From Sanghuangporus weigelae (lineage: Eukaryota > Basidiomycota > Agaricomycetes > Hymenochaetales > Hymenochaetaceae): DNA of 64,000 nt. A program made the position numbers and the translations under genes. Shown one piece after another: positions 10,031-20,611 of the stretch. The first letter of the stretch is position 1. Each line of letters opens with the position of its first letter. The notes under the pieces are model-generated. The model saw only the letters and a program-made list of their open reading frames with translations, did no database searches and had not been told where the DNA came from. The stretch lies in NCBI GenBank assembly GCA_033182465.1, contig CP137329.1, positions 434,001 to 498,000 of the forward strand, written 5' to 3'.

Positions 10031-12523
10031 ATGTCGTCGATTATCTTCGAAGATCATGAACTTGCCCCGATCTACCCTATCGCATCTCGCATGCGTGAGG
10101 GTCCCAAGAAGCCTCACATCGGTCCGTCCAGAAAGGAGTACCAAGCGTCTCACGCTAAGACCGTCGGTGATGGCTCGGACGAATGGTGGGAGAAGGTGAG
10201 CAATTATTCTTATTTGTTATTTGGTATATTTGAGTGGTCGTTTTGTATCGCGAACTCGACTGGGACACTTTGAGTGGGGAGAGATTTACGGGATTAAACG
10301 GACGAGACCGTTGGCCTTGGCTTCGAGCATAGCGATGCGTCATGAGCTCCCGGCCGGACTATGTATCTATTTAGTCTCTTCGCTGAAAGAACTCCCTGCA
10401 TGATGTCGGACACCTCATACACTCACGTGTTCTCCGTTTCGGCAATTCAGTCAAGGAGGTTTTTGGAGCACTTCTGTTCTTTTCCTTGGCTTATTTGGCC
10501 GCATGATCAATTTCTTCCCCAAAAATGAATCTTCGGATTCTATGATGGGATTTACGTTGTGGCGAAGCTTCTTTCTTATATTACTCTCGTTTTGTAAATA
10601 CTGATTCTAACTGACTATCTATTGTATTTTCATAGATTGCCCGGGAAACTTTGTACTGGGACAGACCGTTTAAGACCGTTCGTTCCGGCGGCTTTATCAA
10701 TGGCGATATTGTTTGGTTCCCTGAAGGTGGACTCAATGCGTGCTACAACTGCGTCGATCGTTGGGCATTCAAACATCCGGAGAAGACTGCCATCATCTAT
10801 GAAGCAGATGAGCCCGGTGAAGGCTATACTGTTTCGTACGGAGAACTCTTCCGCGAGGTCTGCCGCGTAGCGAACGTACTGAGGGAGTTTGGCGTCAAAA
10901 AGGGTGATACTGTCTCGATCTACTTGCCGATGACCTGGCATGCCGCTGCTGCTTTCCTTGCGTGCGCCCGCATTGGTGCAATTCACTCTGTTGTTTTCGC
11001 CGGTTTCTCTGCCGAGTCTCTCCGTGATCGTGTCTGTGACTGCAGCTCTCGAGTGCTAATCACAACCGATGAGGGTCGCCGCGGAGGGAAGACGATTGCC
11101 ACTAAGGCTATCGTGGACGCTGCTCTGAAGGAATGCCCTTCCGTTGAGCACGTTCTCGTTCTCAAGCGCACAGGCAGACAAGTTCCGTGGACAGAGGGTC
11201 GCGACAAGTGGTGGCACGAGGAAGCCGCTAAAGTCCAGGCCTACAGCCCGCCTGAAGTTATGTCATCCGAGGATCCGCTTTTCATCCTTTACGTACGTTC
11301 TTTCTTGATCCTACTTTTGATTTCAAATGACCAAAATGGCATTTCAGACTTCTGGTTCCACTGGCAAGCCCAAGGGTGTCGTCCACACGACGGGTGGCTT
11401 TTTGCTCTCCGCTGCACTGACCACCAAATATGTATTTGATCTGCACTCTGACGATAAGTTCGCTTGTATGGCTGATGTCGGTTGGATTACCGGTCATACG
11501 TACATTGTGTACGGTCCTCTAGCGAACGGTATCACCACCACTGTATTTGAATCCACTCCTGTTTATCCTACACCTTCGCGCTACTGGCAATATGTAGAAA
11601 AGCACAAGATCACGCACTTCTACAGCGCTCCGACGGCGATTCGCTTGCTTCGTCGCCTTGGTCATCAACATGTTTCTGGGTACGATCTTTCTTCGCTGCG
11701 TGTGCTTGGCTCCGTCGGTGAGCCAATCAACCCGGAGGCATGGTATTGGTACCATGAATACGTTGGACGCGAGCAATGTGCGATTGTCGATACATTCTGG
11801 CAGACCGAAACCGGATCGATCGTCATCACTCCATTCCCCGGTGCAATTGAGACGAAGCCTGGTTCTGCTACTGTGCCATTCTTTGGTATCGAGCCAGTGA
11901 TTCTAGACCCTCAAACTGGTCAGGTGCTCGAGGGTAACGGCGTTGAGGGTGTCCTAGTTCTGAAGAACCCGTGGCCGTCCATTGCTCGTACCGTCTACGG
12001 CGATCATAAGCGATATCTCGAGACATACATGAAGCCATACCCAGGGTTCTTCTATACTGGTGATGGCGCCGCGCGTGACAAGGACGGCTACATTTGGATC
12101 AAGGGACGAGTTGACGATGTTATCAACGTTTCGGGTCATCGTCTCTCTACGGCCGAGATCGAGAGCGCTCTCATTCTTCATGCAGGTGTTGCTGAGACAG
12201 CCGTGATCGGAACTGCGGACGAGCTTACCGGCCAGGCCGTGCACGCGTTCGTGACACTCAAGCCTGACTTCACCCCTCCTGTGGGTGAGGACGAGGGTGC
12301 GCTCGCGCGCGAGCTTACTCTCCAGGTGCGCAAGGTCATCGGTCCATTCGCCGCGCCGAAGCGCGTGTACGTCGTCACCGACTTGCCAAAGACCCGCTCC
12401 GGCAAGATCATGCGCCGTGTGTTGCGCAAGATCGTTGCTGGCGAAGGAGACCAGCTCGGAGATCTCAGTACGCTTTCGGACCCGTCTGTCGTTGATATGA
12501 TCAAGGCGCGGGTTTCTGCTTGA
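10031..12523 (+). CDS. acs: Acetyl-CoA synthetase (AMP-forming), three exons
   Basis: Exons 10031-10195, 10636-11292 and 11348-12523 join in frame to 665 residues, the usual length. The enzyme makes acetyl-CoA from acetate, ATP and CoA in the cytosol/nucleus. Visible motifs: the adenylate-forming P-loop [10 protein letters not shown] immediately after intron 2 (about 275-284), [28 protein letters not shown] (about 508-535), and the C-terminal [11 protein letters not shown] with the catalytic/regulatory lysine (about 626). Intron 1 is 440 bp, far longer than the roughly 50-70 bp elsewhere in the window; intron 2 is 55 bp. Start chosen at the first ATG after the CT-rich leader; the N-terminus [16 protein letters not shown] is typical. 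The gene looks intact and lies in the loop between the inverted repeat arms. Confidence 0.97.
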
Positions 12524-13212
12524 ACGATTTCATAACGCCTACATTGCATATTGCAGTAATTGCCTATTGACGGAGAGGTTATTCATCTCCCTTTTCTCAC
12601 GTCGTTCGACTTCGCTACTCGTCATTTTCTTCTATTTTTCCTATCCTTGCTACAGCGTACCTTTTCCGTATTCTGTCGGAGATTACGTACTGCCACCGTT
12701 ATCTACCTTCACTCTTACACCCTTAAAACATTTTCAGTTTTATGCCGTCTTTGATCTCGATATCTGGCTACTCTTGTATGTATGAATGCTGTAGAATAAA
12801 ATAAAAGGAGACGAATTTCCAATATTTTCATAGCACGTTTCGGAAGAATTGGTTAAGTAAGAACGGGAGCGGTCTTCGTGCCACCGCACGTGTTGTGACG
12901 ATTCGCGACCAGGAGCGCGATCTGTCCCGGAACATCATCACACGTTTAGCATCCGTGATATGCTCAGGTTCAAACAACACTACGAACTCAAGAAGATTCG
13001 CATAACTTCGGGCTGGAACCAATTCTTCTCAGATGTTCTATCTGAAAATACGGATAGCCTGCTCCAACATCTTGCTTATCGTCAGTTTTCGTCTCCCCTT
13101 GCTCACCCCGTTCCGAGAGAGTCTCTGGCACACGAGCCACAAAAGACGAGAACGTGATAAAAGCTCTCATGGAGACCATTTCAGATAAGGCACAAGAATG
13201 ATCGACTGACAA
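12524..13212. other. 3' flank of acs, no gene seen
   Basis: T-rich 3' region with 'aataaaataaaa' near 12795 as a candidate polyadenylation context; otherwise nothing recognised before the TIR element. Confidence 0.4.
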
Positions 13213-13219
13213 CTACAAT

Positions 13220-14071
13220 TGGGGACTGGCAATCCCACAAAGGTTGACGTGTGCCTTCCCACGACCCATGCCGTGTCGTGCCGGCGCGTCGATCACTTGA
13301 ATCCATGTCTCACTTTTCAATTTTGCCTTCGACTCGCTATACAGTCATCCACAGCACATAGATTGCATATTTAAAATGTGAAATATATGTCTTTATACTC
13401 ATAGAAACTCAGAATGTGCTTTGTAGAAAATTCCATAAAAAATTGGGCAAAATATTGCAATTTTTTTGTTGTATTTCGAAAACAAGCAATGACCGATTAA
13501 AAAAAAAATTAGTCAGATTGAAGAAAATCATGGAAAAATACATTCTGTGAATTTAAACAGAAGAAATTGTCAATGTGGAAGGCCTGAAGCTCAGAAATGT
13601 GATGAGTATGATTATATACTGCTTTGGTATATCTCTCCCAAGTGAGCACAAATTGTATTTATTTCTTGACCAAAAGAGCACTTGTGTGTTCCATAATACT
13701 TTCATGATCAGTTACATGACCATATGTTTGTGCTGCTAAGAAATACAGTATTCATGCATGAAGGTTGATCAAGTATATGCTATCACGTGATCGCACATGC
13801 TGAGGAACAATGTGCCATCGAGCTCTCCAAACACTCAATAATATTTTTTACTCAGAGAAAATAGAGCAAAATTTGTCAAAGATGAACAATATAGGTTCTT
13901 AAAAAGGTGTATTTAACTATTTTACATGCATAGTTGCATTTTCTATCCTTCACTGAGGTAAAATGAAAAGTGAAACATTGTGATCAGTGCGAGTTACCAC
14001 TATAGGTAAGTATTGAAGCTCTGACAGAGAAAAAAAGGGCATGCATCAACCTTTGGGATTGCCAGTCCCCA
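13220..14071. mobile_element. Non-autonomous TIR element (MITE), 852 bp, TSD CTACAAT
   Basis: Starts TGGGGACTGGCAATCCCA and ends with its reverse complement (TGGGATTGCCAGTCCCCA); the inverted match continues imperfectly for about 40 bases (aaaggttga..tgtgcc versus ggcatgcatcaacctttg). It is flanked by a direct CTACAAT at 13213-13219 and 14072-14078 (8 bp ACTACAAT if the ends are shifted by one). The interior is AT-rich and has no coding capacity. A 7-8 bp duplication fits a hAT-like or related superfamily; class not certain. Confidence 0.85.
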
Positions 14072-14078
14072 CTACAAT

Positions 14079-14449
14079 AAAAAACAAGCAAATTGTGGAC
14101 TGGAGCGAATTATTAAGTATCATCCTCTGAGGTAGCTTAAGATAGCATCTTTTTGAAGTTTTTCCTTTTCAATGGTCATAATTTGATGTCATCACAGTTT
14201 CACTGCCTACCTCATCTTGACTATATACTCATGTTGTTGTTGTCAGTGTAGTTTGGCTCAGGTTTATCTCTTGATGATCTCTACTTCAACAATCCAAAGT
14301 TTCCAATGGCCTTCGCCTATAAAGGCTGAAATGGCTTGGCTACGATCTTCCATATTTGAACACCATGTTATCTGTGGCTATTTGCTCATATTTATATGTG
14401 CATAACCTTCTTTCTCACTTTGTACTAGCAATCGCACTTTATCTAGATG
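14079..14449. other. AT-rich spacer, no gene seen
   Basis: Between the MITE and the old solo LTR; only a 62-codon frame (14217-14405) without features. Confidence 0.4.
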
Positions 14450-14633
14450 TGAAAGGATCCGCTCAAAAACTCGTATCAGGATCGACGCGAGCAGCAGATC
14501 CACACGATCAGCTTTCCAAACGTGACCGGTAACCAAGCCAGCTAACACGGGCCCAAGCGATCGAGCGGCCTAGGCAACAGTAACCCGTTACCACCCGAGC
14601 GCTAGAAGCACCGAGGTGGATACGTAATCCCGC

Positions 14634-16286
14634 TGTCGGTCGGCGGTGTCGTATCTGAAGGTGCTACAGATGTCCGTCCTACTAAGGGTGCTGAATGTAT
14701 GAAGGGACCTCCAAAAATGGGATGCCGACGCTATCAGACTCTCAAAGACCTACTACCCGGCAGGTGCCAGGAACCGTCGGAGACGTAATGGATGGGTCTA
14801 GGGATGCCGCTGGATAAAGGGAATAGGATAACAGGACCGCCACTTGAGAGGGCGGATCACAGGGGGCTGCCGACGTAGCGTAAACACAATAGATGGAGAG
14901 AAAGGACCGTATAAGATGAATATATGGACTAAGCTGGAGTGAAAGGCTGGAAAGGGCGCCGAAGGGGAGTCTGATAAGAACCCTGGGTCGCCGAAGGGTC
15001 GCCGATGTCAAATAGAGGGGCGCCGGACAGGTATAAAGTGTGGGGAGGAGGCTCAGGGTTAAATCCCAAGCCCTACTCACTCACTGAACGTCAGAGCGGC
15101 AGAGGCATACCGGAGGCGGCGAAGGCAAGTAGAATGTGGAGTCAAACAAGAGGAGATGTCAAGGATAGTATATAGTCAAGGGGGAGGCTCAGTACATGAG
15201 GGGAGACTCAGAGTGAGGGATATCTCGAACTCTGGCGCTCGGTCTGGTACATACTCTTGGAATCCTTGCTAGGCTTGGAATCCTTGCTAGGCTTGGAATC
15301 CTGTCATCTACAAGCTAGTATAAGCTCTATATATACTCTACTGCTGTCGCCGACACATCCTACTGTCTGACAACATCTCCTGAGTCATCTGGGTCGCCAA
15401 GGGCTGCTGCCGGAGTGCCCAGGTGAAATCTGAGAGCGGCAACGTGAGGGGGGCATCCAATCACATGAAATATTGAGTATCTGCAATAACACGGGCGCCG
15501 GCGGAGTTGGGCTTGGCGGCGCGAGTCGGTGGCTTGGCACGCCGATGTACCACATGCCTACCTTCCATACATGGTCTAATGGGGGCCGCCGCATCGGGGG
15601 GAAGTCGGGAAACATCGGAACCGATGATTGGAGGCTGATATCGCGTATATGAGACAAAGGGCGCATCAGCCGATGTCCCTGAGGTGTCCGATGCATCGGC
15701 GGCACTCAATACAGAGTGTGGGCGATCCCTAGTGACTAATATGAGTGGCCGGAGCGGCAGTGCTGTGGGGGACTGCCGGACTGGTGGCAGATACATCGTA
15801 ATGAGGCATGTAAGCACATATGACAATATATAGCTCCCTAGACAATGGGGGACTGCTTGGTAAGCTGTAGGAGGCATCGGCGAGGGTACCTGAGGATGTC
15901 TGAGTGTCCGCCGCATTGATCGGCGCCAAGGGGGGCCGACTCGGAGGCATCCAGAGTCGCCGCACGGCTGTACGTATGGTAAATCATAAGATCGGCGGCA
16001 CGTAGTCACTGAGGGATGTGTCCTATAGTGCCTGGTGCTGGGTAGGAGCTGTCGGCGGACCTGTCTGAGTGTCGGGGAGCCATCGGCGGATCGATTTGGG
16101 TCATAGGAGGGCGCCGCAGTACAGTACGTGTGCTGGAATCAATGGATATGTGCTCAAATGATGTCCCGAGTGCAATAGGAGTGTGCCCTCACACTCTCAG
16201 GTGTCGGCAGTGCTGGGATATGGTATCTGCAGTAAGAGGGAGCCATAGTATGAGTGTACTGGCACAGGAGGAGCCAGTGCGCTACA
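14634..16286. mobile_element. Solo LTR of a second retrotransposon family, TSD CCGC
   Basis: A 1653-bp insertion with TGTCGG...GCTACA ends inside the old LTR. The target CCGC is present on both sides (14630-14633 and 16287-16290), and the old LTR sequence resumes exactly (taacagctaac). TGT..ACA ends suggest an LTR; no internal coding region is present. Interior is rich in cggcgg/gccgcc and has an 18-bp tandem repeat. Long frames on the minus strand (15461-16009) look like composition artefacts. Confidence 0.7.
15256..15302. repeat. 18-bp tandem repeat, about 2.6 copies
   Basis: The unit cttggaatccttgctagg is repeated head to tail inside the second-family solo LTR. Confidence 0.9.
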
Positions 16287-16893
16287 CCGCTAACAGCTAA
16301 CACTGCCGACCGCCTATTACCGCGGACTACCACTCTAACACCGCCGACCAAGCAACCAGAGCGACCTCGATCAAAAGAAGCAATCAAACTTCTTAGAAGT
16401 CCAGAAGCACAACTACTAAAGCCTAAACACTAAAAGGCTAAAGGCTAATAAGGTTTATGGAGACCTCACTGGCATTTCAGCACTGTCAAGTCTGTGCACG
16501 AGTTTACATGGTCCTTTATGAAGTATACTATTTAGTATGCATGTGAAAGGATCCGCTCAAAAACTCGCATCAGGATCGACACGATCAACAGATCTACACG
16601 ATCAGCTTTCCAAACGCGACCGGTAACCAAGCCAGCTATCAAAGGCCCAAGCAATCGAGCGGCCTAGGCAACAGTAACCCGTTACCACCCGAGCGCTAGA
16701 AGCACCGAAACGGATACGTAATCCCGCTAACAGCTAACACCGCCGACCGCCTATTACCGCGGACTACCACTCTAACGCCGCCGACCAAGCAACCAGAGCG
16801 ACCTCGATCAAAAGAAGCGATCAAACTTCTTAGAAGTCCAGAAGCACAACTACTAAAGCCTAAACGCTAAAAGGCTAAAGGCTAATAAGGTTT

Positions 16894-17535
16894 ATGGAGA
16901 CCTCACTGGCATTTCAGCACTGTCAAGTCTGTGCACGAGTTTACATGGTCCTTTATGAAGTATACTACTTAGTATGCACGGCAACGGTTGGTACGCGTGA
17001 CTGTCACATCGAAACCGAGCGACACCTTCAGGATACAATGCATTCCAATCCACCAAGCCCAATAGTACCCAAGAAACGAGAGGAACTCACGATCACAACT
17101 CGGACCCCTCGAACTGCGAACCCGATAACTTGGAGAATGATTGGATGGTATAGACCGGAGTTGCACACACCATGTCCAGCATCTACGATACAGGCAAACC
17201 TTTATTTACCGAGAGATGCGAACCTGGAAACCAAGCAATTACAACTCCTTATACAACGAAGGATATGGCGCTACATTCGAGATATACGATACGAAGGCAA
17301 AGCATGGCTAGTCACCAGAACCCAGCAGAACCCACCAGCAGAGCTTATGCAGTTCATGATATGCCTTGGACCATACTCTACACCGACCCGACACCTTAAC
17401 ACTGACGTGCGAGTTATGCTTACCCTCGCTGGACCTCGAGATGAATTCCGAAGAATTACATACCGAGCAGCCTACATCGCTCCAAGAGCAAAGATGCCAC
17501 TCAATGACGGCAATGACATCGTTATGGAGTACTGA
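16894..17535 (+). CDS. LTR (U3)-encoded ORF of unknown function, 5' LTR copy
   Basis: 213 residues starting METSLAFQHCQVC and ending NDGNDIVMEY. It begins at LTR position 351 and ends before the presumed TATA box, so it lies within U3. Basic, with WRMIGWYRPE and RIWRYIRDIRYEGKAW segments; no known domain or membrane segment recognised. In the genomic RNA only the 3' LTR copy would be carried near the 3' end. Comparison with the old LTR copy shows mostly silent changes (see findings), which argues that it is a real protein. Confidence 0.6.
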   Translation: METSLAFQHCQVCARVYMVLYEVYYLVCTATVGTRDCHIETERHLQDTMHSNPPSPIVPKKREELTITTRTPRTANPITWRMIGWYRPELHTPCPASTIQANLYLPRDANLETKQLQLLIQRRIWRYIRDIRYEGKAWLVTRTQQNPPAELMQFMICLGPYSTPTRHLNTDVRVMLTLAGPRDEFRRITYRAAYIAPRAKMPLNDGNDIVMEY

Positions 17536-17749
17536 CAGTGGAGCATTCCATATCGGAGCACCACCTCTATTGTCTCAGTCAGCAACTCCAAAGAATTCTG
17601 TCATAGTGGAGACGACCTTACAAAGATTGGAGCAAAGTGGAGCGAAGCGCAGCAGGATGACAAAGGAACAGATGTAATGGTGGAGGAAAGTGGAGTAAAG
17701 TGGAGACAGGATGAGTAAGAAATAGGACGGAAAATGGAATATCTGGGAG

Positions 17750-17758
17750 CATAAATAG
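17750..17758 (+). promoter_or_regulatory. TATA-like box in the 5' LTR
   Basis: CATAAATAG about 30-40 bases before a pyrimidine-rich stretch (cctcatttccccatctttcg); the likely promoter for the element's genomic RNA. The 3' LTR has the same site at 28528-28536. Confidence 0.5.
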
Positions 17759-18056
17759 TTGTAGGATTAGGCCCTCATTTCCCCATCTTTCGATCCTCTT
17801 AACACACTGGTGTAAAGCTTGCCCTACAGCAAGCTATTACTGTGTGCTTTGTACTATCACGCCTCTTGGAAATCCCAATCTGCTTTACTATTACCTCGTA
17901 TCTGAAAGCATCCATAACTCGGACAGTGACTAAGAAGGCTAGTAAGGGACCGCGTGGTACAGCCAGACGTGGGTAGATAAGATCACCTCTGCACAACACA
18001 CCGCTGCTTAGGCAAAAGGATTGAACCGGTGTAACCCCGGGCCTACTCCCTAACAT

Positions 18057-18070
18057 TGGATCGAAAGATC
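18057..18070 (+). other. Candidate primer binding site
   Basis: TGGATCGAAAGATC begins one base after the 5' LTR end. TGG pairs with the CCA end of a tRNA; I could not assign the tRNA. The sequence is itself partly palindromic (GATC..GATC), so a self-priming mechanism cannot be excluded. Confidence 0.4.
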
Positions 18071-18116
18071 ACTCGCTAGTTTTACCACCACCTCTCACGG
18101 GCAAGGTTCTTGGCTA

Positions 18117-18458
18117 GTGTTTTATCGAGGCGAGGACCGTCGACCTCAAGTCCCTATCGACGTCACTAGTTTCGAGACTAGTACCCATATCGAATCCTCA
18201 GGACAAGTGCACATCCTGGAGAACGACAAACCCGATTCACTTAAATCACATATCTACTATCATAACCCCTACAACGACGAAGTGTACCTAATAGCAAAGG
18301 CATCTGGTAGCCCTGCGGTTGGGAGCACGCAAACAACAACCACGAAAGTAGCAGCAGTCCCTTCCACTATTGCTACATTCGACGAGAAAGGAACTACTTG
18401 GTTAACAGCACCAAGGAACAATAACCCTGAAGCATCAGGCGAGAAACGAAGTTCATGA
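18117..18458 (+). CDS. Upstream ORF of the chromovirus leader
   Basis: 113 codons in the leader between PBS and the coiled-coil ORF, ending GEKRSS. It contains an EVYLIAKASGSPAVGS stretch and Thr-rich segments but no domain I recognise. It could be part of a spliced or frameshifted product with the next ORF (different frame), or non-coding leader that happens to be open. Confidence 0.3.
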   Translation: MFYRGEDRRPQVPIDVTSFETSTHIESSGQVHILENDKPDSLKSHIYYHNPYNDEVYLIAKASGSPAVGSTQTTTTKVAAVPSTIATFDEKGTTWLTAPRNNNPEASGEKRSS

Positions 18459-18637
18459 ACCGATCAGGAAACGCCAACAACAGAAGTAACGGTCATCGAA
18501 CGAACGAACGGGCGAACGATAATCAAACGAGGTTCACACCTAGATCCCTCGACGAATGAGTTCAACATATCACCAACAGGCTACGTAGTCTGGAAAGCGA
18601 TCACGACATACTATACGCGACAACAAACCCCAGCATA

Positions 18638-19489
18638 TTGTATCCACCAGTGATCAGAAGGCTACAAGAAAGGGTTGAAAGACTGGAAGAACGAACTGCA
18701 AACACGGGGCAGTCAAACAGTCTACCAACCGGAGCATACGCGACAGCAGTAGGAGATCGATTCGAAGCACTCGAAACAACTACTCGAAGAATTGGAGCAC
18801 AGGTAGCAGCTCTAGAGAGATATACTCTGGAATTGGATCGAGCAGCAGGGGCACTCAATCAACGGGTCATAGACGGAAACGGAGTACTTGACCGAGAGCT
18901 CAACGCTATCCGAAACAGGATTACTGCTCAGGAACAACAACTACAGACAATCGAGACGAGAGTCGGAGAGCTTAACAGGACAGCTCTAGATCAACCAAGG
19001 ATTGTTCAAGACATCCATAACCTGCGAGAAGCCCTACTCCAACTAGGACAAACAATCAAGTCGAGTCAACGCACCTACGCAGCTATACTCACATCGGTAC
19101 AGACAACCGAAACCACCTCGAGGAACATACTCGAACACGCTCAACGAATTCGAGAAGTAGCTCAGGCAGCACAACGCTGGGAATACTTTCTACCAAGAGA
19201 GAGAGCCCAACAGGAACAGAGTTCTGACGAATCAGTGTCCTCAGACGAAGAAGCATCACGAAGGCCATTCTTACTCAGAACCCCACCTCGAACGGTTATT
19301 ATCCAAGTACCAACAGTACCTGCAGTACCAACGAGTGGTTCAGTAGCAACCCAAGCGCCAGAGAATCCACCACCGCCATCCTATTCACCACCAGCAGTGC
19401 CCATAAGCACTTACGATCATGTCGACAACCGACCAGAAGGTGCAAGCACTGGAGCAGCAACTACAGACTCTTCAGACACAACTCTCTAA
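18638..19489 (+). CDS. Coiled-coil ORF upstream of and overlapping gag
   Basis: 283 residues. Residues about 5-190 are strongly heptad-like (VERLEERT, VAALERYTLELD, QLQTIETRVGELN), followed by an acidic Ser-rich patch (SSDESVSSDEEAS) and a Pro-rich tail (PPPPSYSPP). It overlaps the gag start by 71 bases in another frame. Position before gag with a PPxY-like motif (PPPSY) recalls structural/late-domain proteins, but this is inference. The usual Ty3 layout has only gag and pol, so this is an addition. Confidence 0.55.
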   Translation: MYPPVIRRLQERVERLEERTANTGQSNSLPTGAYATAVGDRFEALETTTRRIGAQVAALERYTLELDRAAGALNQRVIDGNGVLDRELNAIRNRITAQEQQLQTIETRVGELNRTALDQPRIVQDIHNLREALLQLGQTIKSSQRTYAAILTSVQTTETTSRNILEHAQRIREVAQAAQRWEYFLPRERAQQEQSSDESVSSDEEASRRPFLLRTPPRTVIIQVPTVPAVPTSGSVATQAPENPPPPSYSPPAVPISTYDHVDNRPEGASTGAATTDSSDTTL

Positions 19490-20507
19490 ACACAGCATCA
19501 AGCTTCCGAAGTACTATGGCAAGCGAAGCGAAGATATTGATCTGTGGATTAGTCGATGTATCTCGAAGCTGGCACAGCATGGAGTCAAGGATGAGGAGGA
19601 GATCGCAAAGAGCCTATTTGCGGCACTAGAAGGCGACAGCTACGATTGGTTTGCAGAGAAAAATACCCTAACATCATTCGATGCCAATGGGAAACTGAAA
19701 CCGGTACCTGCAATTATCGCTGCAACAAACGGAATGTTCGCATCACTCAAGGACATGCTGAACTGGATGAGGATCCGAGCAGGACATCCGATCATTGGAG
19801 AACAGGAAGCCCTATTCCAACTACTATGCATCCAGCAGAAAGGAGCAAGCATTAGGGCGTACAACGACGAATTCCGACGACTCAAAGCACGAGCACCAGA
19901 CACGATGGATAAGCAGATGCTCAAGTACATCTATGTCAAAGGACTAGACATGTGGGTCAAACGACGAGTCGAATCTGTACAACCCGATGCTTTTGAGAAG
20001 AACGACCTCGATGCATGGATGGAATGGACAAGCAACCTAGCAAACTCTGATGCCAGGCAAAGGCTCATGGGTAGTCAAACATATACCCCAAGATTCAAAT
20101 CGAATGGACAGTCATCTTTCCGACCACCAGTACAAATAACGAAACGAGATCCAGACGCCATGGATGTAGATGCACTCCGAGGCTTGCCGAAGAAGGGAGG
20201 CAAATGCTACAACTGTGAAAAGTCAGGACATTACGCAAAGGAGTGCAAGGCACCAAGGAAGCAAAAGGGTACTTCCTCTAAGCGGCCGAAGAAGACTAAT
20301 GGTGTAAAACGGAGGACGATGACAACACGAACAATCGATTTCAAGGAAACATGTCCCGATCCACACTGCCGAAGGCCAGTCCACTACGATCATGTAGCAT
20401 GGGCTAAAGGCGACGAATCAGCAGGATGGACTTGCAAGCATGACGAAGAATACCGAAACAACATTCGCAAATCCCTAGCAAGTAAAGAGCAACAGGGAAA
20501 AGATTAA
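19419..20507 (+). CDS. gag: Gag (capsid/nucleocapsid) of the chromovirus
   Basis: 362 residues. After a short coiled N-terminus comes a retrotransposon capsid-like region (LPKYYGKRSEDIDLWISRC..., RAGHPIIGEQEALFQLLCIQ, YNDEFRRLKARAPD) and then a CCHC zinc knuckle CYNCEKSGHYAKEC at about 264-277, followed by a basic tail and a second Cys/His cluster (CPDPHCRRPVHYDH). Forms the virus-like particle and binds RNA. The stop at 20507 lies 104 bases before the first ATG of pol, in a different frame. Confidence 0.95.
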   Translation: MSTTDQKVQALEQQLQTLQTQLSKHSIKLPKYYGKRSEDIDLWISRCISKLAQHGVKDEEEIAKSLFAALEGDSYDWFAEKNTLTSFDANGKLKPVPAIIAATNGMFASLKDMLNWMRIRAGHPIIGEQEALFQLLCIQQKGASIRAYNDEFRRLKARAPDTMDKQMLKYIYVKGLDMWVKRRVESVQPDAFEKNDLDAWMEWTSNLANSDARQRLMGSQTYTPRFKSNGQSSFRPPVQITKRDPDAMDVDALRGLPKKGGKCYNCEKSGHYAKECKAPRKQKGTSSKRPKKTNGVKRRTMTTRTIDFKETCPDPHCRRPVHYDHVAWAKGDESAGWTCKHDEEYRNNIRKSLASKEQQGKD

Positions 20508-20611
20508 GACCTCCATCGAACGAGACTGCGCGATGTGAGTGTGACAAGGGTGATGAGAAAGGTTTCAACAACCAGTGTTTCAAACCTCCTGGGTTCAACC
20601 CCAGTGAAGCG

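Larger units (their letters stand above)
16544..18055 (+). repeat. 5' LTR of the chromovirus
   Basis: 1512 bp, TGAAAGG...CTAACA. U3 holds a 213-codon ORF (16894-17535), then GTGGAG-type short repeats (about 17628-17707) and a TATA-like CATAAATAG at 17750-17758 that probably sets the U3/R boundary shortly downstream. Confidence 0.95.

Noticed and set aside
15461-16009. 182-codon minus-strand frame inside the second-family solo LTR
   Set aside because: Composition (Arg/Pro/Ser-rich, cggcgg repeats) suggests a chance frame in GC-rich sequence; no domain.
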